64,000 bases of DNA from positions 997,001 to 1,061,000 of the forward strand of contig CM034413.1 in the NCBI GenBank assembly GCA_019925095.2, written 5' to 3'. Each line of letters begins with the position of its first letter. Position 1 is the stretch's first letter. The DNA is from Dendrolimus kikuchii (taxonomy: Eukaryota > Arthropoda > Insecta > Lepidoptera > Lasiocampidae). This document shows, piece after piece, positions 31,335 to 42,295 of the stretch. A program made the position numbers and the translations under genes. The notes beneath the pieces are model-generated. The model was not told where the DNA came from and ran no database searches. It saw only the letters and a program-made list of their open reading frames with translations.

Positions 31335-31951
31335 TTTTGGAACGAAGTTCCTTATCGCGCGTTGTGAAAGGGGGCTAGACGGAAAAAATTCTTACGAAAA
31401 GTTGTCACGACACTTTTTGCTATAGTAAGCTATTGTAAGCTGTTTTTATTATTATATATATATATAATTTATTTTCGTTTCGTCTTTCTATTTCGCATTG
31501 AACAGTGTGGTGTCGCGACGATTATTTTTGTTGAGTGTATACAGGTTTTTTGTACATAATAAATAATAAAAAATAGAATCCCAAACATATGTTTCCTACT
31601 TCAGTTACCACAAGCCAATTATTACTAAAATTGAGCCTACTGATTAAGTTTATATTACATTATATTTGTTAATAATATATTTTTTTTTATTATAACTTAA
31701 ATAAAAAAATTACAATTCCTTCTCTAATTATTATTATACAATTTCAACTTTAATGCAATGAAATAAAATCTAAAATATCAATTAGTGTTATAATATACGC
31801 GGTTTTTGATACTATTTGTTTGTTTATGTATTCCTTTCTATACATAGGTTTTTGATAAAATTTCGATGGTTTTCGATGCTTATCGACACACTGTTTGAGA
31901 CGTTTTCAGAATTTTTAAGACATTTTAGGAGAACTTCGTTCCAAACATGTG
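31335..31951. mobile_element. TIR element R7, RTE-C empty-site copy
   Basis: The left end TTTGGAACGAAGTTCC and right end GAACTTCGTTCCAAA form about 15-bp inverted termini. The interior segment 31380-31570 matches, inverted, 61480-61790. No transposase frame. Confidence 0.55.
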
Positions 31952-32170
31952 TCCCAAAGACACCTCATTAGTTTTTTTTTATAATTTAGCGCTGTATCTA
32001 TAGCATATTAAGGCAAGCTGTGTCTTCATATAAAATATCACATTCTAAAGAATACAATATGTTATATTACTAATGTATTAAACATATTTCTGAATATGCT
32101 GAGTTTTGAAGACCGTAAAAAAAAGAAATATTTTAGAATAATTTTATATATTTTAACATTATTTTCCTAC

Positions 32171-32248
32171 TTTTCCAGGTGAGCAATCGGGCTGGTGACA
32201 TGTCTCATAATGGTGAAAATCTCTACCATCAGTGCAAGCGCGTAAGTG
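32171..32248 (+). other. Candidate short exon or recursive splice site
   Basis: A pyrimidine-rich tract ends TTTTCCAG at 32178 and is followed by GTGAGC, so acceptor and donor are fused as in recursive splice sites. Sixty-three bases later, at 32242, is a consensus donor GTAAGT. The 63-nt interval 32179-32241 is open in its first frame (21 codons, starting VSNRAGD and ending YHQCKR) and closed in the other two. It lies in sequence not matched to any repeat in the window. I do not recognise the peptide. It could be a host exon in a TE-rich intron, a ratchet point, or chance. Confidence 0.3.
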
Positions 32249-32451
32249 TCGTCCTCGCCTATCAGTTATAAACTTTATTAAAGTGTATTCAGAGAAACGA
32301 AACTAACCTTTTAAAGTACATCTTAATACTAAAAATAAAAAATTTCAACGGATAAGTGGCAAAGCGAATCGCAACAAAATTTTAATTTGTAAAAAGATCT
32401 TTATCTCATTCTAAAGGTTGGCCACGCGTTGGATTCGCCATTAGTGTTGTT

Positions 32452-32530
32452 AATGCATATACGAGTAGGTGACGGCAACCACTTTCCATGAGGTGCCCTG
32501 CCTGCCAGATTCACAATTAAAAAAAAATAC
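32452..32530 (+). repeat. CR1-type LINE tail, diverged
   Basis: GGTGACGGCAACCACTTTCC, GAGGTGCCCTGCCTGCC and an A-run; a different CR1 tail subtype from SINE-A. Confidence 0.5.
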
Positions 32531-32548
32531 AGTGATCTGCTTCATAGT

Positions 32549-32849
32549 GTATTTTTTTTTATATATTATGAACAACTCTACGAACTCCGAGTTCCGTACC
32601 CTTTTTTACAAATTAATTTCTAGGTTAAATTTTTTGAATTTAACACGCTTATTAGTTATTTTGGTTCTTGTGTGTGACGTTAATTTATTGATTTTTGTGT
32701 TGAGGTGTATGTATCTTACGAATAACTTATTATATTAATTTATTCTAGTTTTAATACTAAACTTATACTAATGTAGAGTGTATCTGTTACATGCTGGTGT
32801 TGTGAGGAAGTCCATGTGCAGTGTGGGCCTTATATCTATACTTATATAT
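32549..32849 (-). mobile_element. Retroposon-B, 5'-truncated (minus strand)
   Basis: T-run, then the inverted 3' motif (ACTCCGAGTTCCGTACCC) and the shared body. A TSD GCT(T/A)CATAGT is at 32539-32548 and 32850-32859 with one mismatch. Confidence 0.8.
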
Positions 32850-32961
32850 GCTACATAGTAGTTTCGATGTCTTTGTTATTTAAAAGTATTAGAAAAATGC
32901 GTCAAAAAAAATACTATATACCACATCGCTGCCAGAGGGAAGCGTGCCCAGACTGCTGTCT

Positions 32962-33117
32962 GTACTGTTGCTTGATAATGTAAAGTATATGTGTTTGTTG
33001 GTACTGTTGCTTGATGACATACAATGTGTGTGTTTGTTGGTACTATTGCTTGATGACATACAATGTGTGTGTTTGTTGGTAGAATTGCTTGATGATATAC
33101 AAATTGTGTGTTTGTCT
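32962..33117. repeat. 39-bp tandem repeat, four units
   Basis: Unit starts GTACTNTTGCTTGATGACAT and ends GTGTTTGTTG; units at 32962, 33001, 33040 and 33079. The period is a multiple of three, which explains the repetitive frames in both strands. Units 2 and 3 are nearly identical. Confidence 0.85.
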
Positions 33118-33126
33118 GCCGATTAC

Positions 33127-33418
33127 TATTATATGTTTTTTTATTGCATGAGGTCAGCAGATAAGCAGACGGGCTACCTGATGAAATGCGTTTACCATCG
33201 CCTATGGACATTTGTAACACTAAAGGTGTAACTAGAACCTGACCACTAATGCTGGAACACAGCCAAAGTAGTTATGGCGGCATGCTTCAGAACAGGAGTG
33301 GTAACCATCCAGGCGGGCAAATACCCTAACACCTGGCTGTGGGTTGTTTTGTCGCATTTTACGACAGGCCGCCCGGCCGAAAGAAATCGTATTTTTTCTC
33401 CTTTTCTGCACGGATAAA
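33127..33418 (-). mobile_element. SINE-A, diverged and internally deleted
   Basis: T-run, GCATGAGGTCAGCAGATAAG ... TTTTCTGCACGGATAAA. It lacks the CTGCTGCTCTCTTAAGG block. Confidence 0.75.
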
Positions 33419-33754
33419 TACATGTGATTTTTTACAAATAGACGCAACATTTTGGAACCTAGATGTCCTACATTTCAAAGACGTGAGGGGAATGGGTAAG
33501 GCTTTACACAATTCAAGTGTCACAAATCCTTTTAAGAAGCCTACTTTATTATGAATGAGCTTTAAATGGAAAACTTATTTGCGTCTCCGGGGATTAAAGG
33601 ATTCTATAAATGGCACTTTTGATTTTGCATGTGGTGAAGATGCCTACTTAACGTAGCCTCTTTCTTGTATACTTGTTTTTTTATGTATGTTGTAACTCTT
33701 TTTAACCTACGTCAAAAACTTAACCGGACTCAAGCTACAAAGCAAAACTTAACA
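33419..33754. other. No feature recognised
   Basis: Nothing beyond short chance frames. Confidence 0.3.
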
Positions 33755-34497
33755 TAGTTACGATTCGCGAGACTCAAATTAAAATGCTGTTAGAATTACT
33801 ATAGAGTTTATTAGAACTATACAAACACGTATAACACAGGTACAAATATAACCGAACACAACAAGTCCAAACGTAATGCATACATACATACATACATAAC
33901 TTCACGCCAGTTCCATTGCGGGGTAGGCACGAACAACAGAGCGACATTCAGGCTTATTCTTACACACCTCACTTGCTTCTTTGACATTCATAACTCTTGT
34001 CATGCACGCTCGTCTGTTCTTAAGGCTCCTAACATCATCTTCTGCTAGTACACGATCAATTTGATCATGGAAGGTGTGTCGTGGCCTTCCACGACTTCTG
34101 GATCGAAATGCAGAAGGTCGTAACTCAATAAACGCGCAAAGTCCGTCACTTATTAGAATCCCGATAGTACTACACTCCTCTCGCTTCGCTAGTGGTTCTC
34201 GCTCGACTAACTGCTCCCTCCATCGGGCCATTGCTTTATACTGCATAGATGCAATATGTCCGCCCGACCGCGTGGACTGAATTTCTTAGAATAAGCTTTT
34301 ACTTTAAATCCTTAACACCTGGCTAATGATCACATTACAACAATAGGCCGTATGCCAATAAGTAAACAAAAGAAGACGACCATAAAAGAATTCCAATGTT
34401 ATTAGTCCAAATGCCGACGGGTAATAAATGTGCTTTGTTTCAGATATGCAGGTGGATTTTGTGTTTGTCGGGACCCGCGTTGTAACAATATTTTTTA
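33755..34497 (-). mobile_element. LTR-D solo LTR (minus strand) with nested RTE-C
   Basis: GTTACGATTCGCGAGACTC to TTGTAACA; contains RTE-C at 33881-34104. The first bases are degenerate and no TSD was found. Confidence 0.6.
33881..34104 (-). pseudogene. RTE-C fragment (minus strand)
   Basis: Tail and SRGRPRHTFHDQIDRVLAED-type C-terminus. AATGCA is repeated at 33875-33880 and 34107-34112 within LTR-D. Confidence 0.75.
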
Positions 34498-34499
34498 CG

Positions 34500-34660
34500 T
34501 CATCTTAAGTCGGTGTATTTTGCAATTTTGTTGATTTTTGTTAGGTATGTTTTACTTAGCATTAACTTCAATATGTTATAGGAAATATTTATTTTTTGCT
34601 TTTTACTTTGAATTCGGTTTTATTTTTGTTAAAAAAAATCTACTTTTTAGTTGCAGAAAT
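34500..34660. repeat. Partial relative of the 3951-4146 MITE
   Basis: TTAAGTCGGTGTATTTTGCA and TTTTTACTTTGAATTCGG echo one arm of that element. Confidence 0.35.
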
Positions 34661-34687
34661 ACTTGAATAGCATTGGAAATAATATAT

Positions 34688-35321
34688 TGTTACGACCTAG
34701 ACGCCGACAAAAGTGGATTCACACCTGCATACCGTAAAAACACATTTTATTATCTTTCTGCATTTGGACTTCTTTTCTTTACTTTGTGTTTAAAATTTGT
34801 GTTTAGAAAACAGTCCATTCTGTATTAAAATCTTTATGCCAGTCATTAGCCAGGTGTGTCGGATTGATTCTAGGAAATTCGGTCACGTGGTCGGGCACAC
34901 ATATTGCATCTCTGCAGTATAAAGCAATGCCCCAATGGAGAGATCGGCAGTCAAACGATAACCACGAGCGAAGCAAGACTTGTGTACATTCGGTAATCTA
35001 TTTAGTGACGGACTTTGCGCGTGTTATTGAATCGTGCATTACGTTTGAACTGGTTGTGTTCAGTTATATTTGTACCTGTGTTGTTCGTGTTTGTATACAT
35101 ACATAGATACATAACTTCACGCCAGTTCCCTTGCGGAGTAGGCACGAACAACAGAGCGTCATTTAGGCCCATTCTTACACACCTCACTTGCTTCTTTGAC
35201 ATTCATAACTCTTGTCATGCACACTCGTCTGTTCTTAAGGCTCCTCCTGTGTTTGTATAGTTCTAATAAACTCTATAATAATTCCAACGGCATTTTAATT
35301 TAAGTCCGGCAACTCGTAACA
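34688..35321 (+). mobile_element. LTR-D solo LTR, complete, plus strand
   Basis: TGTTACGACC to CTCGTAACA with a 4-bp TSD ATAT (34684-34687 and 35322-35325). In this orientation it carries CAGTATAAAGC (TATA box) near 34915 and CTAATAAACTC (polyadenylation signal) near 35265, as expected of a U3-R-U5 LTR. RTE-C is nested at 35098-35248. Superfamily not proven; a Ty3/gypsy-like origin is plausible from the ends and TSD. Confidence 0.7.
35098..35248 (-). pseudogene. RTE-C, short copy (minus strand)
   Basis: TSD GTGTTTGTATA at 35087-35097 and 35249-35259, in LTR-D. Confidence 0.85.
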
Positions 35322-35334
35322 ATATTAAGCGAAT

Positions 35335-35610
35335 GTAGAAATTGTAATACTGGCACGCTTATACAAGTTTGCTCCTCAAAGAGTGTAGGCGCTCGGCGCT
35401 CTTCAACAAGGGTTACTCTCGATTTGTCTAGGATCCACTCATCAGATCTTGAGTTAATGATAATGGGACCATCTCAGGAGTATGATCTTTGGAATAAAAA
35501 TTAAAATTTGAAAATCGGTCTACAATTGACAGAAAGATCGCGTAACAAACATAGTCGAATTAAGAAAATTCTCCTTTTGAAAGTCGGTTAAAAACTTAAA
35601 ACAAAAATGC
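35335..35610. repeat. Unclassified interspersed repeat
   Basis: GAGTTAATGATAATGGGACC and GTATGATCTTTGGAATAAAA are wording I associate with a common lepidopteran repeat; no second copy in the window. Confidence 0.3.
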
Positions 35611-35810
35611 CTAAACATCAACATTGTAAATTATATATGCGATACTTTTGTTGCCGGTTGTAAACCCATACATTACTCGAGCTACATTGTACAGGACGCA
35701 TAAAAGTTTCGACGTGCCACATTTTACGACTAACCTCACACTTTCAGTTTGATTGTATCTTTAAAATGTAAGTTTAGGGGTGTTGCTAGGTATTAATTAC
35801 CTATCTTATA

Positions 35811-36575
35811 TCTATACTAATATTATAAAGCTGAAGAGTTTGTTTGTTTAAACGCGCTAATCTCAGGAACCGCTGGTCTGATTTGAAAAATTCTGTCAGT
35901 GTTCAATAGTACATTTATCGAGGAATGCTATAGGCTATATTATATTTTCAAAAAAAAATAGGGATCCTTACTAAAAGTCCAATAATGTAAACGAAGGTGT
36001 AAAAAAATTACCCGAAAAAATCCTCACACGGCGTGCGCTGCGAAAACTATTGATTATAGAACTAAACAATGTACTACCACTTTGCAGAACATATAATTGT
36101 CTACAGAAAATATCGTGTAACCATATGTCTAATTATTGTAGTTATCTCACAATAAGTGTTTTCTTTTATTTTCTTAAATAATTAAAATGCCGTCGCTTCA
36201 AAAACTCTTTATTTTGTACCTTGGTATTAATCCTTATCAAAATAAATTACTCCATACTCAGAATTCAATTCCTTTCTAGAAATTTTTGAATTATTCAATT
36301 CGGACGTTTCATGTAAAAGATATCGCGATATTTAAAATGTAAGTATTAGTGTTGTGTAGCCAAATATACTAATATATTGTTTGATTGAACGCGCTCAGGA
36401 ACTACTGGTTCTGGTCTGATTTGAAAAATTCTTTCAGTGTTGGATAGCCCATTTATCGAGGAAGGCTATAGGCTATATATCATCACGCTAAGACCAATAG
36501 GAGCGGAGCAGCAATGAAAATGTTTTAAAACGGGGGTTTTTTTTAACTGTTCCACGCGGACGAATCTCGGGTAAA
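35811..36575 (+). mobile_element. Composite type 2 Helitron, about 765 bp
   Basis: Starts TCTATACTAATATTATAAAG, contains a second type 2 block from about 36390, and ends in degenerate CGCGGACGAATCTCGGG. It is homologous along its length to 50081-50850 in reverse orientation. Confidence 0.65.
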
Positions 36576-36956
36576 AGGGTATTTATAAAGCTATTCATGA
36601 AACTAAAGTGTTAACAATATTTTTTATACATTTTTCACTTCAGGCTTCAACAATATTTTCCTCATTAAAATGAAACTTATAATTGTCGCGCTTTCAAGAA
36701 AACTTCTAAACGATATACGTTGGAAAGTTAAAAATGTCACTTTATACCGGTTAAAACCGGTTGAAAATAGTTTCCAACTTATATACGGCTGTTCGTTAAC
36801 TTGCGGTTAGAGTTAGCTTTTCAGTCTTTTTAGCTTCGCGAAGTTTCTTTTAAAAGTCAGTTAGCTAAGTGCCTGGTAGCCTACATATAACAATAATAAT
36901 TTATTTATTTAAAGATAACACAGTCCAAAACAAATACACACACACGAATACATAGT
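36576..36956. other. No feature recognised
   Basis: AT-rich spacer. Confidence 0.3.
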
Positions 36957-37274
36957 CTTTTTTTTTGTATTGCAGGAGATCAGCAGACAGGCAGACGGCC
37001 CACTTGATGGAAACCGGTTACCATCGCCTATAGACATTTGCAACACCAAAGGTACTACAAATGCGCTGCTGCTCTCTTAAGGCAAACTGGAACCTGGTCA
37101 CTAATGCCGGAACACAACTCAAGGTTGTTATGGCGACATACTTTAGATCAGGGGTGTTAGCCATCCAGTCGGGCAAATGCCCTACCACCTGGCTGTGGGT
37201 TGTTAAGTCGCCTCTTACAACAGGCCGCCCGGCTGCAGGAAATTGTATTCTTTCTCCGTTCCTGCACGGATAAA
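36957..37274 (-). mobile_element. SINE-A, full length
   Basis: T-run, GCAGGAGATCAGCAGACAGG ... CCGTTCCTGCACGGATAAA. Confidence 0.85.
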
Positions 37275-37675
37275 ACAAATATACTAGTAGTACTACTAGT
37301 ATACTAGTCTAATACAAATATACACACTATAATGTTATTAGTAATTAGTTTTTTCCTTATGTCTATGATGGTAATTAATGACTAGCAATGATTTAGTCCT
37401 CTTAATGAAGGACCAAATCAGTGGGCAGTCAAATTGCCGATGCTGTTGCTACTACCACGCCATCTGCTCAGTAACGACGCTGTTTTTTTACGCCACAAAG
37501 CATCAAAGCCATCTATGTGTGCTTCGGCGAGCCATATAACCAAGGGGTACAAAATTACCTATGGAAATAATAAAACTACGTTTTAACGGTTTTGTAGGAA
37601 ACCTACATAGAGAATAGCTGTATGCAAGCCACATTATTCTATAATAAAACCTTGTGTCTGATAATAATGCCAGTT
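37275..37675. other. Spacer with a short R9 piece
   Basis: ACTACGTTTTAACGGTTTTG at 37571 only. Confidence 0.35.
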
Positions 37676-37687
37676 GTTATTGAACTG

Positions 37688-38177
37688 GTAACAGTGCTGG
37701 TACCTACGCTCACGTATGGAAGCGAGAGTTGGGTATGGAAGAGAGAGCATGAAAGTAGAGTAAACGCGGTCGAGATGCGAGCACTGCGCAAAATCTGCGG
37801 AGTGACGCTCGCGGACCGCGTTCGTAATACCGAAGTAAGAAAGAGAGTTGGTCTGAAAGACAGTGTCGGGGTGAAGGTAAGGAAAGGAATGCTCCGGTGG
37901 TTCGGGCATATGGAAATAATGACTAAACAGATATACAATGCAAAAGTGGATGGATGCAGAAGTCGTGGAAGGCCACGACACACTTTCCATGATCAAATTG
38001 ATCGTCTACTAGTAGAAGGTGATGTCAGGAGCCTTAAGAACAGACGAGCGTGCATGACAAGAGCTATGAATGTCAAAGAAGCAAGTGAGGTGTGTAAGAA
38101 TAAGCCTGAATGGCGCTCTGTTGTACGTGCCTATCCCGCAAGGGAACTGGCGTGAAGTTATGTATATATGTATGTAT
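37688..38177 (+). pseudogene. RTE-C, one of the two longest copies
   Basis: The frame to 38155 covers VLVPTLTYGSESWVWKREHE, NAVEMRALRKICGVTLADR, KRVGLKDSVGVKVRKGMLRW, GRPRHTFHDQIDRLLVEGD and AYPAREL-A-stop. An imperfect 12-bp TSD, GTTATTGAACTG / GTTATTAAACTG, is at 37676-37687 and 38178-38189. It has the same 15-bp deletion after the WFGH motif as the 20.7-kb copy. The RT catalytic domain is not present. Confidence 0.85.
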
Positions 38178-38204
38178 GTTATTAAACTGTTGATGTGAAA
38201 TATT

Positions 38205-38550
38205 ATCTATATATTATTAATACGTGAAGCAAAAACTTTGTACCCCTTTTTACGAAAATTGCGCGGACGGAGGACTATAAAATTTCGCACACTTATAGTT
38301 TATACAGAGAAGGAGTTCAGAATGCAAATATTTAAAAAAAAATATGCATAAAAATACATTAAATCAATAACAAAAAAAAATAAATACAAACACTATCATG
38401 TATTTGACACACACACACGCATATATACTCTTTTATTTATTGTTAAAGTCAAATTAACAGCCTTGGCGAAATCTGTCATTATAAAAGTTTAGTCTTTGAT
38501 TTTAATTATTATGGTCGAATTTCGACCACGTGCGACCACTAGTGTTTAAT
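38205..38550 (+). repeat. Dispersed repeat R4, empty site
   Basis: Matches 6310-6960 without the RTE-C insertion; ACACTATCATGTATTTGAC is the unoccupied target. Confidence 0.7.
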
Positions 38551-38639
38551 TGATACAAAATATAGTCCAAGTGAAGTGCATTTTTATTATATAGACGCGC
38601 ATACTCCAGCTAAGCAAATTATTACAGTCTACTGAACTA

Positions 38640-38770
38640 GAGGTTTTAAGCGAGGTTTTTTATTTGAAATTTATTATTCTGACGTTTCGGCCACTTTTCA
38701 GTAGCCGTTATCATGGAAGACAAAGATGAGAGTGTTAATAAGTATTTTTAAAGTTTTATTTAACTACTAA
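38640..38770 (+). repeat. R9-related fragment
   Basis: GACGTTTCGGCCACTTTTCA and following bases match R9; the start is diverged. Confidence 0.5.
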
Positions 38771-39018
38771 AGATAATTTAGTAGTTTAAGAAAATACTAT
38801 TAACTATGGAACTGCGCTACAGTTTATCGTAGGAATGCCACGGTAAATTTTCTGAGACTAATGTAAAAGGGCCAGATTAAAAAAAAAACGAATTCCAATG
38901 TGATATTTCAATAGCAAATTTAGGGTCGATTTTACAATCATCAGATAAAATTATCAGTCTAATAAATTATAACCTGACTAAATTCAAAAGTTAAATAATT
39001 CAACTGTTTTATACTGCT

Positions 39019-39066
39019 ATCAAGTGGGCCGTCTGCCTGTCTGCTGATCTCCTGCAATAAAAAATA
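39019..39066 (+). repeat. SINE-A tail fragment
   Basis: ATCAAGTGGGCCGTCTGCCT to CTCCTGCAAT and an A-run. Confidence 0.65.
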
Positions 39067-39194
39067 ATGAATATGCACTGTTTGATACAATTCCATTAAT
39101 TCTTCAAAAGTCATTATATGACATACTTCTATATAATACTTATAAAAAAAGAACTTGAGATATAAATAGAATAAGAAATATAAAGAAAAACAAT

Positions 39195-39375
39195 ATTTAG
39201 CTAGACGTGTTGCTGGGGAGTTTCTTGCCGCTTCTTCTCCTTAACAGCAATGGCACGTTGCGAAGCGATGTACATAGACTAGGAAGCAAAAGTTTAACCT
39301 ATATGTGTAACCTTCTAAGAGTGTTCTCCAGTGGAACTTATTTTGAATATAAACTTTTGAATTTGAATCTGTGTC
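39195..39375 (+). repeat. Possible LINE 3' end
   Basis: GTTTCTTGCCGCTTCTTCTC ... ATATAAACTTTTGAATTTGAAT resembles LINE 3' regions ending in a short repeat. Confidence 0.4.
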
Positions 39376-40016
39376 CCGGGAATTCAAATCAAGCGTGGAC
39401 GAAGTTGCGGGCATATCCTAGTATAAATATATAGCCATATTCGTCTATCTCTCGGAAACAGTATTTTTTTTTCTCTTCTGTTGCGTTGTTAAGGCGTAAA
39501 AACGTTACAAATAAACAAACTGACGTCGACATTTGTAATATTAGTTAGGGGGTTTTATTATTATATATGCAAATGTGTTAATAATGACTTGTGTAAATGG
39601 TTTAAACGTTTAACCAAACAGTGAATATGTGAATAAACTGTTTATGAAGACGGCGGCAGCCCTTCAGGCTCAAACGGGTCGGGATCTCTTTGAACTGTAT
39701 TTGCATACGCCTGGAAGCCATGCTACATCTGTAATGGAACGCAAATATTACTATTTCTCTTATATTTATTTGCATATGGTTACCTTGAACCCATCTTCGT
39801 TTTCGTGTTATTCCCGGTTGCGTTGTGAATATTTTTGACATGTCAGATTAGATGTTCCGTAAGCAAAGAGCGGAAACATCCATACATTTCGTCGGCGTCA
39901 GTGCAGCTTGTGTCAAAATTTTTTGGTTACATCGCTTTTTTTTTGAAAATTGTGATATATACATGTAATATGTAACAATTTTGACGATAAAAAATAATGT
40001 CACCAAAATACTTCTT
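39376..40016. other. No feature confirmed
   Basis: A 60-odd-codon frame at 39647-39838 (MKTAAALQAQTGRDLFELYL...) is open but has no recognisable domain or signal. Confidence 0.25.
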
Positions 40017-40115
40017 TTTATAGCCTGAAGCAGGCAAACAGGCAGACAGAAGGCCCACCTGATAGAAAGTGGTTACCGTCGCTTACGGACGTTTGCAACA
40101 CCAAGGGTGACCTCT
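40017..40115 (-). repeat. CR1-type LINE tail (minus strand)
   Basis: CAGGCAGACAGAAGGCCCAC, GTGGTTACCGTCGC; the copia element starts 15 bp to its right. Confidence 0.5.
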
Positions 40116-40130
40116 AAGAAATTTTATAAC

Positions 40131-40283
40131 TGTTGAAATAAACCTCGTCATTTCAACAAGAACCTTTTTCATAGGGTCTTCTATATTTAAACTACATTAT
40201 AATATACTAACGTCATAGTGTCGGTTGTTCTTAGGTCTCTAAGTATCCGCTATGCGTGTATGATTGTCTAGAATAAAAACTCT
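40131..40283 (+). repeat. 5' LTR (segment shared with the 3' end)
   Basis: TGTTGAAATAAACC to ATAAAAACTCT. The true LTR may extend to about 40332, because the primer site starts there and lies directly after the LTR in known copia elements. Confidence 0.85.
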
Positions 40284-40332
40284 GCTGATATTCACAATAT
40301 GTGCCGTATTATTTCCCGGTCCATAACCAACA

Positions 40333-40346
40333 GGTTATGGGCCCAG
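40333..40346 (+). promoter_or_regulatory. Copia-type primer-binding site
   Basis: GGTTATGGGCCCAG is complementary to the anticodon region of initiator tRNA-Met, the half-tRNA primer used by Drosophila copia. Confidence 0.8.
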
Positions 40347-40435
40347 AACGGATCACGCGCAGACAATTAATACGCATAAAGAAAGCCAAAATATAATATT
40401 TGAAGTTTCGCGTCGAAATTACTACGCACGAAACA

Positions 40436-41839
40436 ATGGCTAGCGGCAGTGGAGTCTCGTCAATTCCTGTGGAAAAACTGAGTGGTATCAATGATTACCA
40501 CAACTGGAAGTTTGCGATGCGCATGGTACTCATCCATGAGGATTTATGGGAGTGTGTGCAGTCGAAGGAAGTGAAGGACGAGAAGAAGGACCTAAAAGCT
40601 CTTGCTAAGATTTGCTTGTCGGTACATAGCTCGGTATATAGCCATGTACGCAACGCAAAGACCGCACATGAAGCTTGGAATAATTTAGAACAAGCTTTCC
40701 AAGGCAAAGGATTGTGCAGAAGGCTGAGCTTATTGAGAAGTCTCTTTAGTATAAAGAGGAATGAGCACGATTGCATGGACGTATATTTGTCCAAAATCAC
40801 CGAAGTTGTGCAACAGCTGGACGAAATCGGATCACCTTTGGAGGATGATTTTGTTGCAGTCATCATATTAAGAGGGTTGCCATCCGATTATAACCCCTTA
40901 ATAATGACATTAGAAAATAACAACATGAAGTTGTCAAGCGAGCTGGTGAAGTCGAGGTTGCTGCAAGAAGAACAACGTCGCGCAGGCAGTAGTGAAACGG
41001 TGACGGCTATGGTTGCTAAGAAAACGGTTGTTTGTTATAAATGTCATAAGAGTGGACACGTGCAGAAAAATTGCCCACAAAATGTCTCTAAACAACAACA
41101 TAAAAATAAGAAAGCGTTCCAAGGAAAGCCTACAAGCAAAGGCATGTTGACGGCAATGTCAGTAGCTTTGAATAGTAATACCTGGTACGTGGACTCGGGA
41201 GCAACGTCACACATGACGAATAACAAAGATTTGTACATAAGTTTCCTGCCTATTGAACCAGTGCCAGTGAACGTGGCAAACGGTGATAAACTTTCGGCAA
41301 TCGGTGTTGGTAAAGTAAAAGTTAATTTAAAAACTGGTGAAAAGACGATAAGTCATGTATTTTATGTACCTAGATTAGTAGGAAGTCTGTTGTCCGTGAG
41401 TGCATTAACTAAGAAAGGTTTTAATGTTAAATTTAATAAGAAAGGCTCTATAATTCTTAGTGGTAGAACGGTCATAGCTACGGCTACCCATGTAAATAAT
41501 GTCTATCAGCTTGATGTTTGTAATAATTTTACATGTAATGCTGCAACGGAAAGAGTCGTGCCTAAAGTTTCTGTTTTAGACACTCTATTGACTTCGCAGG
41601 TGACTGAAGTTGCGCAGTCGGATGCGTGCTCAAGCGATGCAAGTCAAGCATCATTGGCCGCTGACTCTGAGGCAAACGCACCTAATGAGAAGACTTCGCG
41701 GGAAACGTGGCATAGACGACTTGCTCATCTCAATGCCAGAAGCATGTACATCATGAAGAATGGGATGGTAACGGGCATTAATTATGACGAAGGTTCCTAC
41801 CTACCATGTGAGTCATGTGTACTGGGTAAGCAATGTTGA
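40436..41839 (+). pseudogene. Copia Gag, protease and start of integrase
   Basis: The start is ATG 40436 (context ACAATGG), since the frame upstream begins without ATG. Gag residues cover FAMRMVLIHEDLWECV and AHEAWNNLEQAF (UBN2/DUF4219-like). The CCHC zinc knuckle CYKCHKSGHVQKNC is at 41033-41074. The protease motif WYVDSGATSHMT (41183-41218) carries the catalytic Asp. The integrase zinc-binding His/Cys set (HRRLAHLNARS ... CESCVLGKQC) is near 41710-41836. It is ended by TGA at 41837; the same frame continues downstream. Confidence 0.9.
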
Positions 41840-42295
41840 TTACCTTTTCCTAAAAAGTCAAAACGTCGATCTAAGGAAATATTAGGCTTGGTGCATACAG
41901 ACTTATGTGGGCCTATGCCACAAGCGTCTTTTGTAGGTTCTAGATATTTTTTAACTTTTATAGATGATTTTTCTCGGAAGATTTTTTGTTATTTTTTAAA
42001 AGGGAAGGATGAAGTTTTTACCTATTTTAAAACTTTTAAATCCTTGGTTGAAAACCAAACGGGCAAAACAATTAAGGTTCTAAGGAGCGATAATGGAACT
42101 GAATATGTTAATAAACAGTTTCAAAATTTTTTGAAAGAGCATGGGATAAAGCATGAAACTACTACTCCATATTCTCCTGAACAGAATGGGGTCAGTGAAA
42201 GAGCTAATAGGACAATTGTTGAAAAAGCCCGGTATATGCTGCAGGATGCAGGTTTGGGCGGAGGCTGTCCAAACTGCAGTTTACATAAAGAATAG
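41840..42295 (+). pseudogene. Copia integrase catalytic core
   Basis: Same frame as the upstream segment. It contains HTDLCGPMPQ (first Asp), SDNGTEYVN at 42086 (second Asp) and PEQNGVSERANR with the Glu, forming the DDE triad of the integrase that inserts cDNA. The last 12 or so codons before 42295 are out of frame because of one extra base near 42260. Confidence 0.88.

Noticed and set aside
39647..39838. Small protein gene (MKTAAALQAQTG...)
   Set aside because: Open but short, no recognisable domain, no promoter or splice context; kept only as an unassigned note.
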